Positions 19,001 through 25,628 are shown, numbered from the stretch's first letter. The stretch: 64,000 nucleotides of DNA from Xanthobacter aminoxidans (GCF_023571765.1 NZ_JAMJXC010000013.1:98865-162864); one strand, 5' to 3'. Numbers and translations: made by a program. Notes: generated by a model from the sequence alone, not told the origin.

Positions 19001-20216
19001 TGCCGCCTACGCCGCCGTTGCCGCCCCAGGATTCGGAAAAGCCGCCGTCGCTGAAGCCGCCCTGCCCGCCGGTCCCGCCATTGGACAGGGCAACGATGCC
19101 GGATTGGGCCGAGGAGACGGTGCCGGAGACCACGACGGTAACACTTCCGGCATTGCCACCGCTGCCACCAACCTCTCCGGTTGCATTGGCAAAAGTGGAA
19201 TCGGCTTCTGCGGCCGAGCCTCCTGCTCCGCCCAGGGAGACGGCAATGAGGCCAACTCCGCCCTGACTTGTCAGGGTGGCATTGGCAAGGGTGACGCTCA
19301 CCGTCCCGCCGTTCCCACCCGCGCCGGCGGAGCCACCTTGAGCCGCAGCCAGGGTGTGGACATAGCCGCTGTCCCCGCCAGCGCCACCTACCGAGACCGC
19401 GCTCACGGCCGCACCGCTGCCGCTGACAATTGTAGACGAGGTCACCGTTATGGACGCGCTGCCGCCGTTGCCGCCGTTGCCGCCGTTGCCGCCGTCCGAA
19501 TTTGCCGTGCCATAGGCTTTACCGCCGACGCCGCCGACGCCGCCGATGGTCGAGATGATGATGCCGCCGGCCTGGGACGATAGATTGGAACCGGAGACCG
19601 TGATGGTGATGGCGCCACCATTGCCGCCTGTTTCGCCCGCACCGCCATACGCTTGGCCGAGGTTGCTGAAACCGTAGCCGCCGGCTCCTCCGGCGCCGCC
19701 CATCGAGGCGGTCGAGACCACCGTGCCGGTCGTCTGGTTGGCCGTAACGCCGGTCAGCGTCGCCGTGAATACACCGCCATCGCCGCCCGTCCCACCCGGG
19801 CCGCCCGTGCCCGTGCCGGTGCCGTGAAGGACCTTGCCATAGCCGCCCGATCCGCCAACGCCACCCTGTGTTGAACTATTGATGGCGTAGGTGCTGGTCG
19901 ATCCCCCGCTGATCGTGATGGACGTGGCTCCGACGGAAGCTCCGATGCCGCCGGAGCCGCCCGTGGCGCTTTCAAAGTCGTAACGTGTGTTGGACCCGTT
20001 CGAACCGCCCGAGCCCGTTATCGTCTGGCTGAAGGGCATCGTCACCACGGTCTGCGCCGCTGCCGACCGGACCGCGACGGGCGCGGCGACCAATGCGAGG
20101 CTGCACAGGGTTGTCGTGAGCGCGGTGGACAGAAGCATCCGCGCCGTGGAGGCGCCATACACGTTCGATGCCGTCGCCCGCGGACCACGGTTCAGCGCAA
20201 TCCCATCCCCAGGCAT
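10092..20216 (-). CDS. Giant glycine-rich autotransporter (type Va) with about 37 tandem repeats
   Basis: About 3,374 residues and over 10 kb. A long signal region ends near VAVRSAAAQ. The passenger is almost wholly Gly/Ser/Thr/Ala-rich and built of units of roughly 70-75 residues, each with a ...AQS[IV]GGGGG... turn; I count about 37 clear copies, preceded by six or so degenerate ones (for example AVSVGGAGG, ALSNGGTGG). Such units suggest a very long beta-helix stalk. The last 350 or so residues form an autotransporter beta-barrel ending GMARFAVHF, with the terminal Phe needed for BAM recognition. Apart from one in the signal region, I see only two cysteine pairs. The ATG at 20216 is preferred to a TTG at 20231. 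Adhesion or biofilm is the likely role; this is inference. Confidence 0.85.
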   Translation of the reverse strand: MPGDGIALNRGPRATASNVYGASTARMLLSTALTTTLCSLALVAAPVAVRSAAAQTVVTMPFSQTITGSGGSNGSNTRYDFESATGGSGGIGASVGATSITISGGSTSTYAINSSTQGGVGGSGGYGKVLHGTGTGTGGPGGTGGDGGVFTATLTGVTANQTTGTVVSTASMGGAGGAGGYGFSNLGQAYGGAGETGGNGGAITITVSGSNLSSQAGGIIISTIGGVGGVGGKAYGTANSDGGNGGNGGNGGSASITVTSSTIVSGSGAAVSAVSVGGAGGDSGYVHTLAAAQGGSAGAGGNGGTVSVTLANATLTSQGGVGLIAVSLGGAGGSAAEADSTFANATGEVGGSGGNAGSVTVVVSGTVSSAQSGIVALSNGGTGGQGGFSDGGFSESWGGNGGVGGNGGTVSVTVQQQSQITTTGDSASAIMVFANGGAGGYGGKANAAAEAFGGNGGTGGTSGTATVTVQNGVTISTSGDEAHGILVSANGGAGGNGAPADESLNETGGSGGTGGSAASGTVVNVTIASGSTVKTSGYASNAIVAQSLGGTGANGASVGGFISSSGGVAGPGGAAGNVYLNSGGAVSTSGNGSVGIVVQSVAGGGGNGGSADAVFVSMGGNGAVSGAGANATGINTGTVTTTGNYAHGMLVQSVGGGGGNLIVGGCSNVAAGCVAVGGSVGNSGTSGTGGSAEATAKNYGVITTSGKFSDGVLAQSIGGGGGNGGGAGGVASLGGQGASGGDGGKTALYNSGTIVTSGDNSLGVVAQSVGGGGGRGGGTMSVGVGVSAAIGGGGGSGGNGGNVYVTNSGVAPGTVTIVTSGSYSTALLAQSIGGGGGAGGKAVADTVEGAALTIGGSGGSGGSGGTVTVTNSAGIVTTGDRASAILAQSVGGGGGSGGSGLSQSGGLYVAVAAAVGGSGGSGGNGGNVTVTNSGQIVTSGLDSMGMVVQSIGGGGGNGGSSAANAISAGVEGSVTVNASVGGSGGDGGIGMAASATNTGSIKTSGAGSTGILAQSIGGGGGTGGDASALGVSVSSGVALTVSATLGGQGGAGQNSGTVTVNNSGTIATSGDFADGIIAQAVGGGGGNGGVGSTSSNAASLSGKTSVSLGLGAGGSGNVAGNAYAVTVIQSGTITTSGTSARGILAQSVGGGGGTAGGGTADAAGGSVDLSVGLGGKGGGGGKGGDVTVTDTGQIATTGADADAILAQSVGGGGGTGGSASGKSSTKASDLSGGSNTSFTLSADLGGKGGKGGNGGSVTVTALTPSSAQPIHIQTSGDHASAIVAQSIGGGGGKGGAAAGSASGGQAGLTLTLGATGGSGGTGGNVTVNTDAIIETKGADSVAILAQSVGGGGGIGGNSNAAASSKISLGASLAGGGGLGYSGGTVTVTTAGQITTSGKLSDAILAQSVGGGGVGGSVGADSHASGGQSVSATLTLGGAGGTGSNGGNVYVTNSAAIRTSGDMANGILAQSVGGGGGKGGSSTAKGSGGSYSITATLGGAGGAGSEGGKVSVTNSGTILVTGDHSNAILAQSVGGGGGTAGASAATSAAKTASLSFALAGTGGTGAYGGAVTVTSTGDIRTEGQDGVGILAQSIGGGGGNAGSSTNAATGKFAIGSAIGGTGGGGGNGGAVTVDLYNAKLGSLVTTGNGSDGVLAQSIGGSGGNGGAGSGKADGAGGNSASLDVTVGGGGGSGGQGEKVVVNNGSATTQGVAITTLGTGSNGLVAQSIGGGGGKGGATTSSSAAKGSSSTVGLTVGIGGNGGSGNSGGGAYVTTVGGTIVTGGDHASGIVAQSIGGGGGIALASHTAADGTKADATVTATLGGSGGSGNTGGTASVENGATILTLGNFSYGILAQSIGGGGGKSGTSAGAANGGTAGVNLTLAGSGGSGGDGELASVSTSGSIYTTGQGATGILVQSIGGGGGAAGSADNAASGKISIGAALGGSGGGGGNGGQATATLSATGGGGRIITTGDAADAVLVQSIGGGGGSAGSGTGQADGKGGNGLGLSVDIGGGGGSAGNGYSAIITNGTGADPSATAFAIVTVGTGSNGLVAQSIGGGGGKGGAASSTTSGADAANVSATLGGSGATGGNGGAATVVNAGRVQTSGDHASAIVAQSIGGGGGNAVSTVSTASGQSAQLNLGASLGGSGKGGGNGGLTTVNNSGTLVTSGDFGHGILAQSIGGGGGSAAVTGNSGTGGTAAVTLSLSGSGGQGGYGNTVSVSNTGDIFTAGTGASAILAQSIGGGGGAAGSAQNATSGKIAVGTIVGGTGGAGGHGGQVSVTATGAVTIATTGDAADAIVAQSIGGSGGVGGAGKSTADGKGGNSFDLSATVGGSGGSGGYGGKVEVLFGSGDTSHLVTKGHNSAGILAQSIGGGGGKASVASSSGGDTGGKASVTASLGGSGGGGGNGGNVTIGINGVIQTLGDGSDGVLAQSIGGGGGNASVANNVANGGQNTITATFSLGGAGGVAGKGETVNVTQQGTIVTSGDLANGMVLQSIGGGGGRASTVATDSGNGIFSATVGLGASGGAGGAGGKVYGNVYGTIQTSGDASIGVLAQSIGGGGGIAATSSTKTSGSHSLALTLGGDGGSSSEGGIVTLDLAAGSVIRTSGDNAFGVLAQSIGGGGGIGGTSSADATGAVAFGGSAGQGGNGGNIYALAAGTIVTSGTGASAIFAQSVGGGGGIGGSAASAVFSNQDGIQGSGGGSGNGGAIYVSLTGTATTRGDNAPVIVAQSIGGGGGLAATAGGVGLGTAGGAGTGGPVTVLVSGSAIATGDNSPAIFAQSLGASGNGQIQILIADGGVVRGGTGTAAIVLSGGTENTVTIAQGATVSGLSGVAIAAGVGDDSVVNKGTLNGSVDLGGGTNGLVNEAGATFNSGTVVKTAGDTSTFAATFGAGPGAPGFINHGTVNPGGLGVIATTSIAGGLGSDGVLQVDVDSASARNDQIRVVGGATISGTIDPRATSIAPKDSYTIFVADQLTSTAVAKDSGLAYSWAVHADDTSLTISPIAHFLPKGVWLSGNEASVGGSLQRVWDTGDVGGMSKVFNGLIDINSALAYQSALGQLSPQLLQAPAGLRIGESQAFLDRTLSCPVFVASSIQLREDNCAWARIIYDHTGQTTTSQMQGYASDSLIFQAGVQHELATDWFLALSGAYQQSSVSSPSGWFSASGNGGDIGVALKRQWGPWLFSAAVDAGWVSYDNTRTIGIAGGQATSNSDVYNVTGRLRASYEFSFANYYVRPRLDLDLIHVEMPGFSELGRTGAELALQGSSLTTFVATPAVEFGGRMDLPDGVVLRPYMTLGASFASNDAWQTTARFLWAPLSAGSFVTTTPLPDVLGNLDLGLQAVTRDNLEIKVEYGLNVGQDFLSQRGMARFAVHF

Positions 20217-20392
20217 TCCCGCCCCCAGCAAAGCCTACGGTAGGATATTGTTGTCCTGGGGGTGAAAGCGCAACCGTTGGAGATGGCTCGCCCACCAAAA
20301 AGCCGCCGCCAGAGGTTGCGTGGCTAAAGGACCGAAAGGGACGCCTACGGGACTATCACGACCACGCAGGCGCCTTTCTCAGTGCGGTGCGC
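20217..20392. other. Upstream region of the autotransporter gene
   Basis: A 176-base non-coding stretch. The dyad CCCCCAG (20222-20228) and CTGGGGG (20256-20262) sits around the start of the autotransporter frame and could be an operator or leader hairpin. No other gene is supported. Confidence 0.35.
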
Positions 20393-20920
20393 TCATATCC
20401 GAAACCTGGTTCCGGGCGGGGGAGAACCCTGCGGCGCGCCCGCGAAGCACTGGGTGTTCTCCATCCACGTCTGCGCCACGTCCCCCACCCCGTTGAGGCG
20501 AACATCCTTGATGTTGCGCACTTGCGTGACAACTTGGCAGAACGCCTCCGCGGAGCCGGAGATGATTTCCAAATGAGACTGAGGTCCCCACCGCCAGATC
20601 TCACCCGACGGACTTGTCAGAGCAACATGAGGAACGATGGCCGGAACCTCCATCTTGCCAACGCGGAAACTCCAGCCGAACGTGCTGACCCCAAGCGCCG
20701 CAATGCCCTTGATCCTGTCCCGGCTTATTCTGTCCACGCCCAATATGTCGTACACGGCCTGCGCATGTGCCCAGGTTTCCTTCAGGCGGGACGTTATCAG
20801 GGAGCGGACGCTCATTTCCCGCCCCGCCCAGACCGCTCTCATGGACGGATTGATATCCGACCAGTGCGCGCTGATCGCGGTCGCTGTCGCCAGCCACTCG
20901 ACCCGCAACCGATCGCCCAC
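20393..20920 (-). pseudogene. TIGR03084-family metal-binding protein, N-terminally truncated
   Basis: About 175 codons match the C-terminal two thirds of TIGR03084 proteins (DinB / mycothiol-dependent isomerase superfamily): RLKETWAHAQAVYDILGV, IAALGVSTFGWSFRVG, SPSGEIWRWGP, FCQVVTQVRN and the closing MENTQCFAGAPQG. Family members are about 260 residues, so roughly 80 N-terminal residues, including the first metal-binding helix, are missing. The open frame stops matching at 20920, exactly where a transposase fragment begins, so the gene appears cut by an insertion event. A GTG at 20918-20920 could allow translation of a remnant, but function is unlikely. Confidence 0.7.
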
Positions 20921-20983
20921 GAGGGCTTCACCGAGCTTGCGGTCGTGATCGATCTCTTCTCCCGCCGCGTCGTCGGCTGCCGG
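20921..20983 (+). mobile_element. IS3-family transposase fragment (integrase core sliver)
   Basis: About 20 codons on the plus strand read EGFTELAVVIDLFSRRVVGC, matching the DDE integrase core of IS3-type OrfB (usual form L-x-V-V-I-D-L-F-S-R-R-V-V-G-W, containing the second catalytic Asp). Nothing else of the element remains on either side. It separates two truncated genes and is best read as the footprint of a decayed insertion. Confidence 0.65.
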
Positions 20984-21185
20984 AGACCTTGTCCCACAGA
21001 AAGGCTTCGTCCTCCCAGCTGTTCTGCCGCCCCTTCACCACCTCGACGAATTCGCGAGCGCGGCCGGTCTGCGCGGTCAACGTGGGGATGTGTTCGACCA
21101 GGTTGAAGGTGCGGGCCTCCTCCCCGCCGGAGGAAGTGACGAGGTTCCACGCCGCGCGGGCGCGCCGCCCTGGACGGTCGCCCAC
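20981..21185 (-). pseudogene. Fragment of an NtaA/DszA-type flavin monooxygenase
   Basis: About 65 codons on the minus strand include RAAWNLVTSSGGEEARTFN, REFVEVVKGRQNSWEDEAF and LWDKVSG, a close match to the central region of LLM-class monooxygenases (compare AGWNIVTT, EFVDVVTKLWDSWEDDAL and VADPVSG in the intact gene at 29079-30443). Both ends are missing. It lies just after the nitroreductase gene at 21207-22067 on the same strand, so that operon probably once continued with a further monooxygenase gene. Confidence 0.75.
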
Positions 21186-21206
21186 GCCTGCAGGTGGCCT
21201 TTGCCC

Positions 21207-22067
21207 TCAGCGCAGGCCGAAGCCGAGCGCCGTCAGCGCGTCGCGGATGCGGTCGCGGCCGGCGAGGGACGAGGCGCCGCGCACGCGCGGGAGGGCGGCG
21301 GCGATCCAGCCGATCTCGGGGATGTTCTGGCCCTTCTGGAACGCCTTCAGCGCCGCCTCGTAATGGTCCAGGGCGTCCTGTGGCAGGCTCGCGTCATAGC
21401 GCTCGCGGTGGAGCACGAGGCGCTGGGGAATGCGCGGCTTCACATCCGCCGGCCGGTCGGGATCGGGATGGCCGATGGCGAGGCCGAACACGCCCACCAC
21501 GTTGGGCGGCAGGCCCAGCAGTTCGGCCAGTTCAACTGGCCGGTTGCGCAGCGCGCCGAGATAGACGCCGCCGAGCCCGAGGGATTCCAGCGCCACCAAC
21601 GCATTCTGCGCCGCCAGAGCGGCGTCGATGAAGCCGACGAACAGGGTTTCCAGAAAGCCCAGCGCGTCGGTCGGGTGGGCGTTGCGGCGGCCGATCTCCT
21701 CCAGCCGCGCGAGGTCGGCGAGCCACACCAGCACCAAAGGCGCCTCGACGACATGCTTCTGCCCGCCGGCGATCTCGGCGAGGCGTGCCTTGGTGGCCGG
21801 GTTCTCCACCGCCACCACGCTGAAGGTCTGGAGGTTGGAGGAGGACGGGGCGGATTGCGCCGCCGCCACCAGCGTCTCCAGCAGCCCCTCCGGCAGCGGC
21901 TCCTGCGTGAAGGCGCGCACGCTGCGATGGCTCAGGAGGCCGGCGATGGTGTTGTTGAGGAGGATGCCGCCCGGCGCCTCGGCCGCGCCGTAGCGGGCCT
22001 CCAGCAGGGCGCGTGCGGCCGCGGCTTCATCGGGCGCGAGGGTGGCGCCGGTGGCTATGTCGGTCAT
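21207..22067 (-). CDS. Nitroreductase-family NAD(P)H:flavin oxidoreductase (NfsA/FRP-like)
   Basis: A 286-residue FMN-binding protein. SHRSVRAFTQEPLPEGLLETLVAAAQSAPSSSNLQ is the FMN-contacting N-terminal region of the family (start near residue 46), and ESLGLGGVYLGALRN is typical of the NfsA/FRP group. It closes a minus-strand operon (MetQ-like, DszC-like, LLM monooxygenase, this gene), 62 bases after the monooxygenase. A role as the flavin reductase that feeds reduced FMN to the monooxygenases is a reasonable inference. Confidence 0.85.
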   Translation of the reverse strand: MTDIATGATLAPDEAAAARALLEARYGAAEAPGGILLNNTIAGLLSHRSVRAFTQEPLPEGLLETLVAAAQSAPSSSNLQTFSVVAVENPATKARLAEIAGGQKHVVEAPLVLVWLADLARLEEIGRRNAHPTDALGFLETLFVGFIDAALAAQNALVALESLGLGGVYLGALRNRPVELAELLGLPPNVVGVFGLAIGHPDPDRPADVKPRIPQRLVLHRERYDASLPQDALDHYEAALKAFQKGQNIPEIGWIAAALPRVRGASSLAGRDRIRDALTALGFGLR

Positions 22068-22129
22068 TCAGGGCAAGCTCCGTGGGACGGCGCCGCGAAC
22101 GGCGCCCAAATGCGATCAGGCGGTCTCGA

Positions 22130-23542
22130 TCAGGCCGTGGCGCGCGGCTTCTCGACGGCGACGGCTCCCGCATTCCGGCGGAAGCCGGCGGCGGGGTGCG
22201 TGTCGGGCAGGAGGGGACCGCGGCGGAACAGCTTCTCGCGCAGGGTACCCTCATCGTAGGACGTCTTGTAGACGCCGCGATCCTGAAGCTCGGGCACCAC
22301 GAGATCCACGAACGAGGCCAGCGTCTCGTGGGAGACGAGGCGGTTGAGGTTGAAGCCGTCCACGTCCGTGTCGCGCACCCAGGAGATGATCTCGTCCGCC
22401 ACCTCGCCGGGTGCGCCGACGATGAAGGGCGCGCGGGCGCCGGTGGCGGAGAGGGTGGCGAGGTCCTTCACCTTCAGCGGCTCGGCGCTGCGCAAGGTGA
22501 GGTTTTCCAGCGTGGACTGGATGGCGTTGCTCTTCACGTAGGAGATGGCCTCCTGCGGATCGAGGGTGGAGAGGTCCACGCCGGTCCAGCCGGAGAGCAG
22601 TGCCAGTTGCCCGGCCGTGTCCACATACTGGGCATATTCGGCCAGCCGGTCGAAGGCCTCGGCCCGGGTGGGCGCGACGATCACCGTCGCTCCGGGGAAC
22701 ATGCGGATGTCGTAGGGATCTCGCCCGAAGCTCGCCGCCGCCGTGCGCACCGCGCGCACCGCCTCGGCGAGGATGGGGCGGGTCTGGCCATTGAGGAAGA
22801 TGGCCTCCGAATGCTTCGCCGCGAACAGCCGCCCGCGGCCCGAGGTGCCGGCCTGATAGAGTACCGGCGTACGCTGGGGCGAGGGCTCGGCGAGCTGGAT
22901 GCCGTCCACATGGTAGTACGGCCCGTCGTGGCGAATGCGATGCACCTTGGCGGGATCGGTGAAGATGCGGGCGGCGCGGTCGCGGCGCACGGCCCCCTCC
23001 TCCCAGCTGCCCTCCCACAGCTTGTAGACGGCGGCGAGGAAATCCTCCGCCGCCTCGTAGCGCGCATCATGATCGCGGTTCGCCTTGTCGCCCATGCCAC
23101 GCGCGCCGCTGTCGAGATAGCCGGTGACGATGTTCCAGCCAACGCGACCCTGGGTGAGGTGGTCCAGCGTCGCGAAGCGTCGGGCGAACTGGTAGGGGTG
23201 CTCGTAGGTGAGGTTGGCGGTGACGCCGAAGCCGATGTGCTTGGTGGCGTGCGCCATGCTCGGCACCACGAGGGCGGGGTCGATATCCGGCGTCTGCGCG
23301 GCGGAGATCAGGGCCGCATCCGGGCTGTTGCCGTAGACGTCATAGACGCCAAACACGTCGGCGATGAACACGCCGTCGAACAGGCCGCGCTCGGCCGTCA
23401 CCGCAAGGTCGATCCAGTAATCGAGGCTGTTGTAGTCGAAGGCGCGGTCGCGCGGATGTGCCCACAGGCCGGCCCAGGTGTGGCCGGGCGAGGCCATGTT
23501 GAAGGCGTTGAAGCGGATGTCGCGGTTAAGGGGTTTCGTCAT
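22130..23542 (-). CDS. LLM-class flavin-dependent monooxygenase, NtaA/SnaA/DszA family
   Basis: A 470-residue two-component monooxygenase that uses FMNH2 from a partner reductase. Family marks are HTWAGLWAHPRDRAFDYNSLDYW (split by the entry at AGLW), HIGFGVTANLTYEHPYQFARRF, GRVGWNIVTGYLDSGARGMG, PVLYQAGTSGRGRLFAAKHSEAIF and the C-terminal GVYKTSYDEGTLREKLF. Related enzymes act on nitrilotriacetate, dibenzothiophene sulfone or alkyl sulfur compounds, and the exact substrate is not evident. The frame is open far upstream; the ATG at 23542 (MTKPLNRDIRFNAFNM) fits the family and lies 11 bases after the DszC-like gene. Confidence 0.9.
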   Translation of the reverse strand: MTKPLNRDIRFNAFNMASPGHTWAGLWAHPRDRAFDYNSLDYWIDLAVTAERGLFDGVFIADVFGVYDVYGNSPDAALISAAQTPDIDPALVVPSMAHATKHIGFGVTANLTYEHPYQFARRFATLDHLTQGRVGWNIVTGYLDSGARGMGDKANRDHDARYEAAEDFLAAVYKLWEGSWEEGAVRRDRAARIFTDPAKVHRIRHDGPYYHVDGIQLAEPSPQRTPVLYQAGTSGRGRLFAAKHSEAIFLNGQTRPILAEAVRAVRTAAASFGRDPYDIRMFPGATVIVAPTRAEAFDRLAEYAQYVDTAGQLALLSGWTGVDLSTLDPQEAISYVKSNAIQSTLENLTLRSAEPLKVKDLATLSATGARAPFIVGAPGEVADEIISWVRDTDVDGFNLNRLVSHETLASFVDLVVPELQDRGVYKTSYDEGTLREKLFRRGPLLPDTHPAAGFRRNAGAVAVEKPRATA

Positions 23543-23553
23543 GTCAGCCTCGC

Positions 23554-24765
23554 TCAGCTGTAGAGCGGGGTCGGCGTGATGACGCCGTTGAGGGCGTAAT
23601 TGCCCACCTCGCGGGATTTGTAGACCACCGGATCGTGCAGGGTATGGGTACGGATGTTGCGCCAGAAGCGGTCGTAGCCGTAGTGGCCGGCGGTGGCGCG
23701 GGCGCCCATCAGCTCGAAGATGCGGGAGGTGATCTCCAGCGCCGTGCGGCTGGAATGCACCTTGGCCGCATAGATGGCCGCGGCGGCGACGTTGCGATCG
23801 TCGGGGGTGATGGCATTGCCCAGCGCCGTTGCCGCCTCGAAGCGCACGCCGGCCACGTCCGCCAGGGCGGTGGAGGCGCGCAGCTGCACGTCGAGATTGC
23901 CGTAATGCTCGAGAATGTAGGGATCGAGCCGCGCCTTCTCCACACCGGAGGCCTGCCATGGGCGGGAGACTTCGCGGATATAGCGGTTGGCCTCGGCCAG
24001 CGCGCCCTTGGCGATGCCGATGTAGAAATTGACGATGAGCAGCTGGTGGAACGGCACCACCAGGCTCGTGCGCGGCGGCGGCGGGGCGGCGGGATCGCCG
24101 AGGATCTCGTCGCGCCCCACCTTCACGTCGGCGAAGGTGATGGTGCCGCTCTCCGACAGGCGCTGGCCGAAGGCGTCCCAGTCGTTGCCGTGGGTCACGC
24201 CCTCCCGGTCGCCGGGCACGACGAGCACGGCGAAGCCGTCGCCCAGCTGCGCGCGCAGGGTGATGCGATCGGCGAGCGCGGCATTGGAGGCGAAGGTCTT
24301 GCGGCCGGTGAGGCGATAGAAATCCTCCACCGGCACAAGGCGCGATTCCGGATCGCGCGGGTTGGAGGCACCGCCCCAGAACCAGCGCCCGGCCACCGAA
24401 GCCCGCGCCAGCGCCGCCGCCTGCTCGGGGCGCGCCCGCCACAAGGCGTTGGTGAGGTGGAGATAGTGATAGGCGAGCAATTGGGCGATGGAAGCATCCG
24501 CCCGGCCGATCACCCGCACGGCGAGGAGCGCGTCGGTGAACGATCCGCCGCCCCCGCCGTGCTCGGCGGAATAGAGCAGTTCGAGCAGCCCCGCCTCGCG
24601 CAGCAGCGCGAGCTCGCGCCGGGGCGAGGCGCCGGTGCGGTCGCGCTCGGCGGCGTCTGGGGTGAGCGCATCGGCGACGCTTTGGGCGCGGGCGATCCAG
24701 TCGGGCCGCGCGGGCGCAGCCGGGGCGAGGGACAAATGGGACGGACGGGCGGCGGGCGGGTTCAT
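23554..24765 (-). CDS. DszC/SfnB-like acyl-CoA-dehydrogenase-fold monooxygenase
   Basis: A 403-residue protein of the acyl-CoA dehydrogenase superfamily. It belongs to the DszC-like branch, which uses reduced flavin for S- or N-oxygenation rather than dehydrogenating acyl-CoA. Visible marks are AEHGGGGGSFTDALLAVRVIG, SESGTITFADVKVGRDE and the C-terminal DRFWRNIRTHTLHDPV followed by YKSREVGNYALNG. The ATG at 24765 has a clear GGAG ribosome site. It lies between the MetQ-like and LLM genes, with 35 and 11 bases of spacing, so it is in the same operon. The likely job is desulfurisation of an organosulfur compound. Confidence 0.85.
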   Translation of the reverse strand: MNPPAARPSHLSLAPAAPARPDWIARAQSVADALTPDAAERDRTGASPRRELALLREAGLLELLYSAEHGGGGGSFTDALLAVRVIGRADASIAQLLAYHYLHLTNALWRARPEQAAALARASVAGRWFWGGASNPRDPESRLVPVEDFYRLTGRKTFASNAALADRITLRAQLGDGFAVLVVPGDREGVTHGNDWDAFGQRLSESGTITFADVKVGRDEILGDPAAPPPPRTSLVVPFHQLLIVNFYIGIAKGALAEANRYIREVSRPWQASGVEKARLDPYILEHYGNLDVQLRASTALADVAGVRFEAATALGNAITPDDRNVAAAAIYAAKVHSSRTALEITSRIFELMGARATAGHYGYDRFWRNIRTHTLHDPVVYKSREVGNYALNGVITPTPLYS

Positions 24766-24800
24766 GGGTCACACTCCTCGATGGGGTTCGGCAGGGGCGC

Positions 24801-25628
24801 TCACCAGGTGGGGATGAGGCTGCCGTTGAACTTGGCGAGGGTGAAGTCCTTCACCGGCTGGGAGCGGTAGACCGCGATGAACTTGGCGATGCGCGGGTCA
24901 TCCTTGCGGTCCTCGCGGGCGGCGAAGACGAGGGTGAAATAGGGCTTGGCCTCCTCCAGCGTGGTCTCGGCCAGAAGCGCGCTCTTCAGCTGGAGGCCGG
25001 CGAGATAGGCGTAGTTGGAGGAGACGAACGCGGCGGCCACGTCGTCCAACGAGCGCGGCAGCTGGGCAGCGTCGATCTCCACGATCTTCAGGTTCTTCGG
25101 GTTCTCCGCCACGTCGAGCACGCTGGCATAGAGACCCGAGCCCGGCTTCAGCTTGATGAGGCCGGCCTTCTGGAACAGCAGAAGCGCGCGCCCGCCATTG
25201 GTGGGATCGTTGGGAATGGCGATCTTGGAGCCGGCCGGGATGTCGGCGAAGCTCGTGTACTTCTTGGAATAGAGGCCTGCCGGCACGAGGATGGATTCAT
25301 CCAGCGCGACGATGGTGTAGCCGCGCGTCTTCACCTGATTGGCGAGATACGGCCGGTTCTGGAAATTGTTGAGGTCGATGTCGCCGGCCTGCAGCGCCGC
25401 ATTGGGCTGGTTCCAGTCGGTGAACTCGATGATCTCCGCCTTCACCCCCTGCTCGGCCGAGAGCTTCGCCGCCTCGCGCAGGATGTCGCCATAGGGACCG
25501 GCCGAGACGCCGATCTTCAGGGGCTTGTCGGAGGCCGGGGCCTGCGCGTTTGCGCCCGTTGCGAGCGTGAACAGGGCGAGGCTGGAGACGACGAGGGCCG
25601 CGAGGGAGGAGCGGAAGCGGGAGGTCAT
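24801..25628 (-). CDS. MetQ/NlpA-family ABC transporter substrate-binding protein
   Basis: A 275-residue periplasmic binding protein. The signal peptide ends TGANAQA without a lipobox cysteine, so it is secreted free, unlike many NlpA lipoproteins. Family motifs are LKIGVSAGPYGDILREA, EFTDWNQPNAALQAGDIDLN and SKIAIPNDPTNGGRALLL. MetQ proteins bind methionine, but no MetN or MetI is encoded here. The gene leads an operon with a DszC-like oxidoreductase and an LLM monooxygenase, so the ligand may be another sulfur compound. Confidence 0.9.
   Translation of the reverse strand: MTSRFRSSLAALVVSSLALFTLATGANAQAPASDKPLKIGVSAGPYGDILREAAKLSAEQGVKAEIIEFTDWNQPNAALQAGDIDLNNFQNRPYLANQVKTRGYTIVALDESILVPAGLYSKKYTSFADIPAGSKIAIPNDPTNGGRALLLFQKAGLIKLKPGSGLYASVLDVAENPKNLKIVEIDAAQLPRSLDDVAAAFVSSNYAYLAGLQLKSALLAETTLEEAKPYFTLVFAAREDRKDDPRIAKFIAVYRSQPVKDFTLAKFNGSLIPTW

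Noticed and set aside
10092..20216. Regularly spaced short repeats that could suggest a CRISPR array or satellite DNA.
   Set aside because: The repeats are in frame with a coding sequence, vary at synonymous sites and encode a regular protein motif. There is no constant spacer length and no cas gene.
20168..21106. A 312-codon plus-strand frame as a complete transposase or new gene.
   Set aside because: Only about 20 codons near 20921-20983 match a transposase; the remainder is antisense to the truncated gene and has no family features.
22130..24772. An 880-codon open frame that could look like a natural fusion with the LLM monooxygenase at 22130-23542.
   Set aside because: Upstream of the ATG at 23542 the frame is an Arg/Ala-rich shadow of the DszC-like gene, which is encoded in another frame at 23554-24765.
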